Assembly: GCA_027625915.1 (NCBI GenBank)
Contig: JANTQA010000023.1
Coordinates: forward strand, 12,834,001-12,898,000
From: Anaeramoeba flamelloides
Lineage: Eukaryota; Metamonada; Anaeramoebidae
Reading direction: 5' to 3'
DNA length: 64,000 nt
Part shown: positions 23,538 through 34,429 of the stretch, piece after piece
Numbering within the stretch: the first letter of the stretch is position 1
Layout of the letters: each line of letters opens with the position of its first letter
Made by a program: the position numbers and the translations under genes
Notes under the pieces: generated by a model
What the model saw: only the letters and a program-made list of their open reading frames with translations
The model's database searches: none
What the model was told of the DNA's origin: nothing

Positions 23538-23889
23538 TATTTTTTTTTTTCATTTTTAATAAAAATTGAAATTTGATTATTATTCCAACAATCCGTAATT
23601 AAATATATTATTTTATTATTTATCATTTAATAATTTTGATAATTTTACGATAAATAAAATAAATATTAAAAAAAGATTATACTGAGAAATTTTCTGAACA
23701 ATTAAAATTTTCCAAAAAAAAAAAAAAAGATGAAAATATCAATTGTAGAATAGAAAAATTAAAATTACTAAATACAAATCTAAATTATTTTTAAAAAAAT
23801 TAATATATAAATGGTTCTAGATGTAACAGTCAAGAATATTTTTAAAAAAATATTATAGATAATAATAATATCAATAAAATAACGTATTG

Positions 23890-24090
23890 CTGAATTCCCT
23901 CAAATTGGTAAGCGCAGTGCCTAGGCTTTTTAGTATTTATAAGACTTGAGAAAAATCAAAATTTTAAATCTATTCTTTAAATTCTATCCAACTTAAAGGT
24001 GATTTGTTTTAATTTAATGAGAAAAACAAAAACTTTTTAAATTTTATTTTGATTTCTCAAATTTAATAATAAACCTAAACAACAACTTTA
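23890..24090. repeat. Modular hairpin block, copy 3
   Basis: Starts CTGAATTCCCTC, then GCGCAGTGCCTAGGCTTTTT. A palindrome follows with arms ACTTGAGAAAAATCAAAATT and TTCTTTAAATTCTATCC, then a fragment resembling AATTTAATGAGAAAAACA. It is diverged but shares the GTGCCTAGG module. Confidence 0.5.
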
Positions 24091-24371
24091 TTTAAAATGG
24101 TTTTGCCATTTCTATTTTAAAATTAGAAAATTTCACAAATTATTTAAATAGATATTCTTATGTTTTTGAGAAAAATGAATTAAAAACAAAATTTTCAACT
24201 TAGGCAAACATCATTCTAATCTAAATTATTGAAGAAATCGGGTCATTATTTATGAAACTTTCCATCCGAATAAAAAAATCTAAAAATTTGGAATAAAGAA
24301 TTTATCCAAATTAAAAAAAATAATAAATAACCAAAGACTATATCTTTGATCTTATTCAATATAAAAATTCC

Positions 24372-24635
24372 TTATGTATCTTGTAATTGGTTAATGATAA
24401 GAAAATTATCATTCTTCATTAAAATTTCTAAACAAAAATTTAGAAATTAGGGAACTTGTAGTCAAGTGCTATCAAGTTCCTAGGTTTTTTTTTTAATTTC
24501 TTTTTTATCCTTTTAAGTGTTCTGGGTTTTTTTGAGGTTTTCTATTTTATCTCGAAAATCTATTGATTTTTCAAATAGACAGAAAACCCCTGAAAACCTA
24601 ACGGCTGTAAGAGGAAATTAATTTTCCACCTTCAA
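24372..24635. repeat. Modular hairpin block with tail module, copy 4
   Basis: Opens with the inverse of the tail module seen at 26769 and 63811 (GGTTAATGATAAGAAAATTA, TTTAGAAATTAGGG). It continues with AAGTGCTATCAAGTTCCTAGG, GTGTTCTGGGTTTTTTTGAG and a stem GAGGTTTTCTATTTTATC against AGACAGAAAACCCC, and ends CCTAACGGCTGTAAGAGG. Confidence 0.7.
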
Positions 24636-24843
24636 AATAAAAGAAAAAAAAATTAGTTAATTTGCTTTTTTATTTTTAAGCAACACAAAATTTAAAATAT
24701 ATTAATTTATACCAGAAAAAAAAAAAATGGGGATTTGTATTTAATATTTTTTTTTTCAACCCTTTATATAAATATATAAATAATATTTATAGAATAATTT
24801 TGTAAATCTTTCTCTTTTCTAAATCAACAATTTAAATTTTTGG

Positions 24844-27800
24844 TTATTTTTGAGAACTGTTATTAATTTTTTCATTTTTATGAATATATGGCTGTATTGA
24901 TGTAAATATTTTTTCATTTTTTTCGTAAAATTGGATTTGCAATTCAACAGTATTTTTAATGACTTGTAAGGTTTCCCTTAATCTCATTTTACGAAAATAT
25001 TCTGTTTCCCCAATAGTAATGTTTGTCATTGAGTTTGAAGATTTTGTAAATTCTGTTGCTTTTTGCGAATTTTTAATAACATTTTTACGATCTTTATTTG
25101 TTTGTACATCAGATTTATTGGTTTTTAATTGCGCTTTTTGATAATACGAAGATTTGTTTTTAATATTCTCCAAATAGTATAGAATTGGTTGAAATTGTTG
25201 ATGATATTGTTGATATTCCAAAGTATAAATTAATAATCCATTTAATTCTTTATCAGACTTTGAAAGATAAAAATTATTTGATTTTATAAAAAAATTGAAT
25301 TAAAAAATATATATATTTAATATTACATTTTAGAGCATAGTACAAAAAATTCATAAAAAAAAAAAAATTAGATTGTTTTAATTAATTTAAGAATAATAAA
25401 TAACAAAATTCTGAAACAAAATTTTACTTGTTCTTTATAGCCATAAGCCATTTTCCTACAAATGTGAGATAAAGCTGAAATTAAATCAGTCAAAGATTTT
25501 TCTTGTTGTTTTTCTTTTTTTGTAGGTTGAACCCCCCAATGGAAAGACAATAAAGACCATTTTTTTAATAAATGAGATAGCTTTAAAAAGTTATTATGTA
25601 AATGTGAATATGTGTGCAGAGAAACTTCTCGGATTTGATTTGTTAAATCTTTTAATAGATGCGAATGGCTTTGAATATTTGCACGAAACATGGCAAGTTG
25701 TTGATGTTTAAAATCATCTGGCGATGGGCATTTAATTTTTACAGTTTTCCAAAATTCGAAATATTTGTTTTTTGCATTATCCTTTTTTTGATTTAATTCC
25801 CGAAGTGAATCTATAGTTAAGAAATCATTAAAAAATTCACTTGTCGATAAAACAGGATGTTCAGAAAGCTTATTTAAAAAAATTGTTGCTGTTGCTTTTC
25901 TTGTATTGTCCAATGTTTCGAATCCTTTTCTTCCACTTGATTGTAAATCTAGTAATGGGGGGACACAAATATTGGGATATTGTGATTTATACATATTTGA
26001 TAACCAAACAAAATCAGACCATTTTCTTGTTTTGATCCCGCTTGAAATCTTTTGTTTTAATTTTTTTGTATTAAATTTAAAATAACAAAAAAAAAAAATA
26101 ATAATAAAAGTGTTACATTAATAGTGATTTAGTATTTTTTATATTTTGAAGATTTAATTAATTAGTTCTGGTTTTGTTGGGTGTTTAATTCAAAAAATAA
26201 ATTTGTGTATTTTTAAAAATGAAAATAAAAAAGTATACACACATTGATATTTATTTATATTTATTTAAGTATTTTAATTATTATTTTTAAATTTCAATTG
26301 GTTTTTCAAATTAAAAATCATTTCGGTTTTTTTTAAATATTTTAAATAATTTTTAATTATTATTAAATAATTCAACAACTTGATTTTTGAAATTTTCATA
26401 TATCGGCATGTATCATTATATATTTTTTTTCATAGTTAACGAAATTTTTCTTAATATTTATTTTCCAAAAAAGATCCTTTGTTTGTTGTGTTATATAAAA
26501 AATGTTATGTTATTTAAACTAAATTATAAAAAAATAACCAATTATTTTGAAATATATTCTATTAATTGATAAAGTTTTGATACTTTTTGATTAAAAGTAT
26601 TTTTTTTTTTTTTTTTTTTTTGAAGGGAGAAAATTAATTTTGTCATATAGAGGTTAGGTTTTCCAGAATTTGTAAGAATTGAGTAAAATATAATATTTTG
26701 CTCAATTCTTTTGAATCCTGGAAAACCTAGGCACTTGACAGTACTCTACGACACTTGGTGGCACTTTCCCTAATTTCTAAATTTCTGTTTCGAAATTTCA
26801 ATAAAGAATCATAATTTTCTTTATCATTAACCAATGACAAGATAAATAGTGAATCTTTATTTTGAATAATATCTAAGATGTTATTTTTATTATCATTATT
26901 AATTTGAAAAAAGTTTGTTTTTAATGATTAAATATTTTTTATTTTAAAATTAAATTGATTTTGTTGATCAAAAGAAGTATTCAATTTGTTAATTTCAATA
27001 GAAAATGAGTTTTTAATTTATTGTATTTTTTTTCGAATTTAATTCAAAAGAAAAACGTGGATAATGTTCCTTTCATAAACTTTTAAAATAATTTTAATTT
27101 CACATATTTTTATTTTATTATTGGTACTTTTATTTTTAATATATAAATTTCTACTATGTAATCGTTTATTAAAAATATTGTAAAAAAAAAAATGAATTTG
27201 AATTTTCAAAAAAAAAAAAACTTTTTGTTTATTATTTTTGGAAAAGAGTTTAAATTTTTTTTTTTTGAGTTTAAGAGGCATTAAAATAATCCTTAAATTC
27301 GACATAAAAGTTTTTTTTTTATTTTTTTTTTTTTAAAAAGATGTTGAAAAAGTTTATTCGTTGAGATGAAGATTACTAAATTTATTTTTGAAGGCAAATA
27401 TTTTTAGGTGTAAAAACAAGATCAAAATTTTCAAATTGGGGGTAAAATACAATTGATTTAATAATTAATGAAAATTGATTCGCAATATGAATCTCAGTAA
27501 AAACTATTTTTGTTTTAATTTTTAAAACCAAGATTGAAAATTAAAAAATCTTATTCTGTAAGAATTGTTGGTTGTTTTTTATCAATTTATTGTAGTAATA
27601 TTATTTATACTTACCGAACTAGAAATTAAAAAAAATGCTCTTTTCTTAATTTTTCCACTTTTAACAACTTCATTTATTGAGGTAATTATTTTCTTGTTAT
27701 TTGAGTATTTCCAAATGTATCCCTTTTGTAAAACGTGTTCTGTAGCAATCTTTTTTCCATCTTCTTCATCTTCATTATTTGACATTTCAAAATCAGCTTT

Positions 27801-30800
27801 TTTTTTTTTTTTTTTTTTTTTTTATTAGCAATTACAAAATAAAAAAGGATTTAGAATTATTTACTTTAAGTTTTGTATTCAATGTAAATAATATGATTCA
27901 ATTGTTTTTTTTTTTTTTTATACAATTCATTTCTTAAGGTAGTCTTATGAAAAATGGATTCCCATAATTTAATAGTTTTTTTTTAAAATGCTAATTCTTG
28001 ATGGTTATTTTTCATTAAAAATTTGAATATAAACGAATTATAAACAAAAAAATAATTTTATCTCAATCTGTAGCTCAACAAATATTAACGTCGTTTCTTC
28101 CTTCGATATATATATATAATTAAGAAATTAGGAAAGTATCGTAGAGTGCTTAGGATGCCTAGGGTTTTTTTTATATTTTTATATATAAAAATAAAATTAA
28201 AAAAATTTTCTTTTAATTTCTTGAATTAAAAAAAACTTAAAAGTGGTTTTCTTGAAGTTTTCTGTTTTATTTGTTAAGTGTTCTAGGTTTTTTTGAGGTT
28301 TTCTGTTTTATTTGTTAAAAGTTAGGTTTTTTTGAGGTTTTCTGTTTTATTTGTTAAGTGTTCTAGGTTTTTTTGAGGTTTTCTGTTTTATTTGTTAAGT
28401 GTTCTAGGTTTTTTTGAAGTTTTCTGTTTTATTTGTTAAGTTTTCTAGGTTTTTTTTTTACTTTAGAAATAAACCGAAAATTTATTAAAATTTTCGATTT
28501 ATTTCTAAAGTAAAAAAAAAACCTAGAAAACTTAACAAATAAAACAGAAAACTTCAAAAAAACCTAACGAAAAATTATTTAATTAAAAAAAAAAAAAATC
28601 AGTTTTTTTTTTCATTATTATTTTGAACAGAAAATCATTAGATTTTCAGAACAAAAATAATATTGAAATACAAATCATCATAAATTTTTCATGATTTTTC
28701 TGTTTATTTGTAAAATTAAAAGAATAGACGTAAATAGATCCATATTTTCGTAAATTCCATTGAATTCAAAAAAAAAAACGAATGGTTATTTTTTAGAATT
28801 TTAGTTTTTTTTGTTATCTGTGAGATTAAATTTTCCAATATAAACCATTTTCCAGTCAAAGGGGCCCGGTTTTAATGTGTAAAACGTGTATTTAAAGGGT
28901 TTGAATGGATATTAGTAGGGAAAAAAATTATTTTTGGGAAATTTCAAAATAGAAATTATTTTGTTAACGTTTTTTTTTTTTTTTTATTTAACAATTTTCA
29001 TAATGGAAATTGAAGTAAGTGAAATTCGATTCCAAATATTTTTTTTATATTAACAATAGATATGCAAAAATACAAATTGTAGAGGAATTGGATATTTTTT
29101 GTAAAAAATTCAGAGTCTGAATTAAAAATTGAGATAATCAACATCACATTACAAACAAAAATAACTTACAATTCAATTCATATTGTTGAAGAAAAAAATA
29201 TTGAGAAAATAGAAAATTAACTTGTTGGGAATTGAGTTCATTTATTAAAAAAAATTAACAAAATTCAGTTTCTTCACCAAACACAATTGTTTGTATTAGG
29301 GAAGTGGGGGGGGGGGGTAAATCTATTCAAAATAACTAAAAGCCTACTTGGGCTATAATTTCACAAAGAAAAAAATTTCAGAATACTGTTCAATTGTCTT
29401 TGGTATGACGAAAATAGTGTTAAACAAAATGGTGTTGAAAATTGTTTGTAAATTAATTTTTGAATTTGTGAATGGTTTTAGGTATATAACTTTGAAATTG
29501 AAAGAAATAATATTTTTGTTGAATTATCAAAAAACAGAAAAAAATTTTTTTTAATGTTATGAGGGTTAAATAAAGATGCCAAATAAATTAAAATGAAAAC
29601 CCCAAAAATACTGGTATGTTTTTAAAATTTACTAAAAATCACATTTGTTAGAAGAAGAAATGAACATAGAATATTCGAACATTTAAAAATATATTTCATT
29701 TTGTAATAAATCGATTGTTATTATACTTACTTTCTAATATTTTTCTACATTCAGATACAACTATATGGTTTTATTTTAATAAATTATTGTATTTCTGACT
29801 CGTATTGTTTTTTTTTTTTTTTTTTTTTTCTTGTCAGTATATCAATTTCTAATTGTATAATACTGTTAATTGTAAAATAAAAAGATCAAAATTTTCATTC
29901 ATCTTTCCAAAATAAAATTCACATGACCAAGAATTCAAAAAAACCATCAAAGTCCCCAATTCTCAAAAGTAAATTAAGAATTTATACTGGTTATAAGAAT
30001 TAAAAATTTGAAATGTAACCTGACTTCAAAATCTTTTTTTGGAAAGCTGAATGAAAATTGTGTTCAATTTATTTTTCAACAGATAGTAGAATTAAATAGC
30101 TTTATTCCAATATATTCAAAGTTCTCAAATTGATTTTAATATAAAAATTGCTGAAATATTCTTTCAAGTCACGACTTGGAAATATTATTAAATATTGATA
30201 TTTGAATAAAAAATACGAAAAAATTTCACTTTCTTTTTTTTCTTGTACAAATAAAAGATCTCAAAGAAATAGATCGGAATTTGTTATCTCTATTTAAGTT
30301 TGGTACTTGTTGGTTGTATCTATTGGGAACTTTTGGGTGGAACAAAGAATCCTTAAGTACTATTCAAATTTTATGCTCTGCGAGGGCTGGAATACCATAC
30401 AGTAAATGGGAAAACTGGTTAAAAAGTTATAGGTTTTGCTGAAAGTCAAAATATTGCAATTTTTGGAATTATTAACGATTTGATTGAAAATTAAAAATAT
30501 ACATTTTGAGATCCAAAATTTAACTGAATTCCCTTAAAAAACATTCTAAATTTTAATTACAAATTTTTTACCAATGATACATGTGACTTTCTTCTTCGTA
30601 TATTTGCATTTCAAGAGTTTAGTGGAGTGGTGTCAATATACTTTAATATAAAGTGGAAAGTCAGAGAAGTAAGAGGTTAAAAATTAGTAATTAAAATTTA
30701 GAATGTTTTTTAAGGGAATTCAGTTAAATTTTGGATCTCAAAATATTTTTTTTAATTTTCAGAAAACATTTAAAATCCCAAAAATTACAATATTTTGACT

Positions 30801-31755
30801 TTCAGCAAAACCTATAACTTTTTAACCAGTTTTCCCATTTACTGTATGGTATTCCAACCCTTGCAGAGCATAAAATTCGAATAGTCCTTAACTAAATCAA
30901 TTTTGATTGAGTGAAAAAACAGAAAATAATCTGAAATTTTATCTCATTTGGAACTCAAATATCGGTAACTAAAATAAAATGAAACAAAAAGGAGATTTTT
31001 TTCGTAAAGAAAAATGTATGAATTTGTGTTATCTTCACCATTAATCTTAAAAGGTAATTGCTGTGATGAAATAGAAAAACAATCACAACAAAAATATTAA
31101 ACCATAAGTGAATAATTGAATTCTTTCGAGAGACATTCTTTTTTTCTTCCTTTTTTTCTCTTAATTACCAATCACAATTACAAATTGTTTCAATAGTGAT
31201 TGGAATTTAACTTTTTTTACTTCAAAGAGATCGTTCCAAATGAAAAAAAGAAGAAATTTTTGTCGGAAGGAAGGCAAAAACGAAAAAAATAAAAGTTAAA
31301 AGAGGAGAAAGGAAAAGAAAGAGAGAAAAATAACAAGATGTTTACAGGACGATTGATTTAAAAATTGATTTTGATCATCACTTTCTAATTGGTTAAAGTC
31401 TTGGTCTTTGTCGTTTTTTTCATCCCCAGAAGAAGATCCGATCGAAGAATCATCTTCATCAATTACTTGTACATAACTGATTAAAAAGAAAAAAAAAATA
31501 AACAATAAAAGAAACGATTAGTGTGTGAAAAAACACGAAGAGTAAAGCATAAAAGAAAAGGAAATGAAAAAACAAATTCAAAACAAACTTTCCAGGAAAG
31601 AGCCCTTCTTTGCATAAAGGATCCTCTTTTAAAAAGCCTGTCCACCAACCACTTTCATCATCTTTATTCGTGATTAGAATTCTATCTCCTTCTTCAAATG
31701 ACAATTCATTGGTTTCTTTTGTTTCGTTGTCATATAAAGCGACTGCTTTAATCAT
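24844..31755 (-). CDS. SNX9-like sorting nexin, SH3-PX-BAR
   Basis: Five exons on the minus strand: 31755-31589, 31476-31346, 27796-27615, 26048-25428 and 25257-24844. All phases agree, giving 504 aa and TAA. The SH3 domain is residues 1-60 (ALYDNE, ELSFEEGD, WWTGF, GLFPGNYVQVI); its last strand is rebuilt by the first splice. An acidic linker follows (about 61-115). The PX domain spans about 130-235: KKIITSINEVV, KKRAFFLI, then RKWSDFVWL in the RRYSDF position and ICVPPLL, with the third intron cutting the domain. The rest is a helical BAR region ending near VELQIQFYEKNEKIF, like the QQVQFYE segment of SNX9. This class binds phosphoinositides and bends membrane at endocytic and actin-rich sites; SNX9 itself is about 595 aa. 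The join across the 3.5-kb intron 2 is inferred from phase and domain order; both ends of the protein are solid. Confidence 0.85.
26049..27614 (-). other. SNX9-like intron 3, 1566 bp, within the PX domain
   Basis: Minus-strand GTAAGT...AAAAG. Joining its flanking exons in phase 0 gives a continuous PX N-terminal half (KKRAFFLISSS then ISSGIKTRKWSDF). It contains hairpin block copy 5 and homopolymer runs. Other short frames here, such as 27305-27039 on the minus strand, are low-complexity. Confidence 0.75.
26648..26853. repeat. Modular hairpin block with tail module, copy 5
   Basis: A clean hairpin (TTTTCCAGAATTTGTAAGAA and GCTCAATTCTTTTGAATCC) is followed by CCTAGGCACTTGACAGTACT, CTACGACACTTGGTGGCAC and CCCTAATTTCTAAATTTC. 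The tail module (GAAATTTCAATAAAGAATCA, TTATCATTAACCAATGACAA) ends near 26853. This is one of the best-preserved examples of the block order. Confidence 0.8.
28118..28580. repeat. Modular hairpin block, copy 6, with tandem 41-bp units and long stem
   Basis: Starts AGAAATTAGGAAAGTATCG and AGAGTGCTTAGG. Four to five tandem units of about 41 bp follow (AGGTTTTTTTGAGGTTTTCT, GTTTTATTTGTTAAGTGTTC) at about 28240-28445. The last unit forms the left arm of a long hairpin, about 28405-28483 against 28487-28566, with about one mismatch in roughly 80 bp. Confidence 0.9.
28836..28975. repeat. TA-associated 140-bp dispersed repeat, copy 1
   Basis: Shares with 40571-40712 the blocks TCCAGTCAAAGGGGCCCGG, TTTAAAGGGTTTGAATGGAT, ATTAGTAGG and GGAAATTTCAAAATAGAAAT, followed by ATTTTGT. 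The preceding bases are ATATAAACCATTT. Confidence 0.8.
30194..30300. repeat. Possible half copy of the fold-back family
   Basis: Only the left-arm-like part is seen (TTGATATTTGAATAAAAAAT, AAATTTCACTTTC, ACAAATAAAAGATCTC). No matching right arm was found, so this is either a truncated copy or chance similarity. Confidence 0.35.
30353..30891. mobile_element. TTAA-flanked long-armed MITE-like element, 531 bp
   Basis: TTAA at 30353-30356 and 30888-30891 bracket an inverted repeat. The left arm starts GTACTATTCAAATTTTATGC and the right arm, read inverted, GGACTATTCGAATTTTATGC. Both arms run about 240 bp and share AATACCATACAGTAAATGGG, AAAACTGGTTAAAAAGTTAT and GAGATCCAAAATTTAACTGA with scattered mismatches; a loop of about 50 bp lies between. 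It has no coding capacity. A TTAA duplication fits piggyBac-type transposition, though the ends do not start CCC as in typical piggyBac; TTAA could also be part of the arms. Confidence 0.85.
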
Positions 31756-34342
31756 TTTAAAATTGAAAATTTGATTATTAATGTTTGTGAAGAAAAAATA
31801 AAAAATTCAAATTTATTTTCATAAAATTGATAATTTAGAAAATTCCCTTTTAAGGACTACACTTCCAACTCTTTAAGTTATTTAATTATTGTGTTATTTG
31901 GGATTCACTTCTCAAAAAGGATATTCCTTCTAAAGAAATTGGATCAAAAAAGTACCTAATTTTAAAGTGAAAAACAAAACTAAAAAATAAATCGATTTTT
32001 GAATGAAAATTTTAAAAAAATGACTTTAAGGGATTTCCAATCATAAGATCAAATTTTAATACATTTCAAACTTGTGAAAGTAAGGGCAAAAATTATTTAG
32101 AACACCTTGAGAAATTATTTTGTTTATTATAGATTTGAAAGGGATATTACAAAAGTATAAAATTAAATTTTAGTAGGATCTAAGAAGGTAAAATTGTGAA
32201 AATTATTGAGATTCTGAAAATTTATCGCCTTTTTTGGAAAAGAAATTCACAATTTGTAAAATTAAACTGGTCTTATCGAACTTTTTAAAGAGCCTTTTTA
32301 TTTACAATTCCGTTGTTTTCACCTGATATCAGGTTTTTATGATCAACATCTCAAAACTATTTTTTTTTTTGAAAGAAATAATTTATTTTGAGTTTAAATG
32401 AGAAAATAATGATATTTTTGAAAGTAATATTTTATTTAAGATCTATTCTCTATTATTTGTCTCTTAAAAGTTAATAAAAAAAAATTTTTTTTAACATCAA
32501 TATACTCTATTTAAAACAAAATCTCTTATTATATGATGATTTTTCCCTTTTTATTTATGTAAAATATTTTTACAACCGGTTTGTAACATGTTACAAATTT
32601 TATATCAGATTTTATAACAAAATTAAATATTAGAAAAGTTGTTTGTATAAAATTTCATAACTTTTTAAACATGTATAACACCGTTTCAACATACCTATAA
32701 CATGTTATAAAACAATTTTTTTATTAGGGAAATATAAAATTTTTTATTTCAAATTCCAAACTCTTTTTACTCATTATTAGTTGAATATAAAATGTAGATC
32801 TTCAGAAAATAAAATTAAAAATGTTATTTCAAAAAATAAATTAAGATCTCTGTGATTAACTTTTGAAATGTAATTTTAATATGATATAGACATTTTAATA
32901 TTTTCAATTCAAACTAATTTTTCTATTATTTTTTTTTTTTTTTTGTAAAATAATGATATTCAAAGATATCTTTTTTCAAAATCAATGATAAAATCAAGAT
33001 TAAGTTTATGATTCAAGAAAATTTGGTCAAATAGAACCATTAGATAGCTAATTTTTTGGCTTGGAAAGTGACAATAAAATTGAATATTTTTACAATATTT
33101 TTCTTTTGATTCTAAGTCACCAATCAATAAATATACTTATAATAAAAATTATTTTAAAGTCGAATAATAAAAGTTTTGAAAACTTTAAATCCTATTATAG
33201 ATGAACTGAAAAATTATAGCCCCACCAAGCCCCCCAATATATGATTATTGTCATAATAAAAAACAAAAAAAATTACTAGTTTTTCCTATTATTTCCAAAA
33301 TTCAAAAATTGAAAACATGTGAAATTAAAAGAGGAAATGATATTTCAATTATCATAAGAACCCATTTAAAAAAAGACTTTTTTAAATATTTTTTATTTTT
33401 CTTCAAGTATATGCTTTAATTCCATTTGTTTATATTTTAATTTTACCATCTTACTATATTTATGTATCCAGTTTTTCCCAGAAATTTTTAAATTCATAAA
33501 TTGATAGGAATTTTGTTCCAATTCTTATTGGGGTTTTTTAAGAAAATCCAAAAAGACTCAAATCAAAAAGACAATTCATTCAACAAATTCGCAGTTCTAT
33601 GAAGATTTGGCACGATTTTTAATTAAAAATAAGCCTTTTATATTTGTACAAGAATTGAGACTTTGTTCAAAAATTCTTTTTTTTTGTACTCCACAAAGGA
33701 TCGTTTATAATTAAGGAGATAAACAAAAAATTGTACTACTTTATTAATCAGATTTTTAGAGGCATTTAAACCAAGATTTACAAAGGTAATGTACGTTCAA
33801 TAAAAACATACTGTTATTTTAAGCTTTTCCTAGTTTTACTTTAACCACTTCCATAGTAATCAATATTTTATCAGAAATGAAAAATATAATATAAAATACA
33901 ATTAACCACATGATCTTTTCTACAATCTTAAATACAATTTGGGATTTTAATTTAAAGGTGTGGTTTAACAAGAATAATTTTACTTTTTTTCATTTAAAAA
34001 AGAATTTTAGTCATTTCCAAAAAAGTGTGAATAAAAAAATTTTTTAAATAAAATCAAAAATGGATATATTGAAGTTTGTTGATGGTTTTAAAGATACCTT
34101 TGAAAACTTTTTGTTCACATCTTTTTAAAATATTAAAAATGAATAAAATAAAAATAAAATAAAAAATTATTTTTTTTTAATTAAAATATTAAAAAAATTT
34201 GTTTTTTTTTTGATTTTTGTAAAAATTAATCATAATAAAACTCAATTAATAATAATTTTTATTATTATTATTATTATTACTGATGTTATTATTATTATTA
34301 TTATTATTACTAACAAAATTCAATTAATATTAATTTCAATTA
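31756..34342. other. Intergenic spacer
   Basis: 2.6 kb between the SNX9-like start and the 3' end of the RhoGAP gene (both minus strand), so it should contain the SNX9-like promoter. AT-rich; no gene, hairpin block or MITE recognised. A short palindromic stretch of TTACAAAC and ACATGTTATAAAAC motifs lies at about 32572-32710. ATT trinucleotide runs occur at about 34258-34315, just past the RhoGAP stop codon. Confidence 0.6.
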
Positions 34343-34351
34343 TTAGTTTTC

Positions 34352-34383
<32 letters not shown>

Positions 34384-34385
34384 CA

Positions 34386-34429
<44 letters not shown>

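Larger units (their letters stand above)
20975..24843. other. Convergent intergenic region with repeats
   Basis: 3.9 kb between the 3' ends of the kinase (+) and the SNX9-like gene (-). It holds one intact palindromic MITE (23341-23537) and two hairpin blocks (23890-24090 and 24372-24635). Otherwise it is AT-rich; no gene, tRNA or long open frame with recognisable content was seen. Confidence 0.6.
27797..31345 (-). other. SNX9-like intron 2, 3549 bp, repeat-filled
   Basis: Minus-strand GTAAAC at the donor. The acceptor is an A-tract ending AAG before CTGATTTTG, with TGCTAAT as a possible branch site just upstream of the A-tract. Three repeat families sit inside: hairpin block copy 6 (28118-28580), the TA-associated repeat (28836-28975) and the TTAA-flanked element (30353-30891). 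The acceptor is assigned because phase (T joined to CT) and domain order agree. Confidence 0.65.

Noticed and set aside
27615-27796. PH domain start (GYIWK...KKRAFFL) in the minus-strand exon
   Set aside because: Joining it in phase 0 with the exon at 26048 gives a full PX N-terminal half (IITSINEVV, KKRAFFLI, RKWSDF) with the right spacing, so PX explains it better than PH.
30357-30887. Long inverted repeat as the ends of a retrovirus-like element
   Set aside because: Inverted rather than direct repeats, no coding between the arms and TTAA flanks; fits a small DNA element.
34210-34428. Plus-strand Ile/Tyr-rich frame
   Set aside because: Antisense of the Asn/Asp codon run of the RhoGAP C-terminus and the adjoining ATT repeats.
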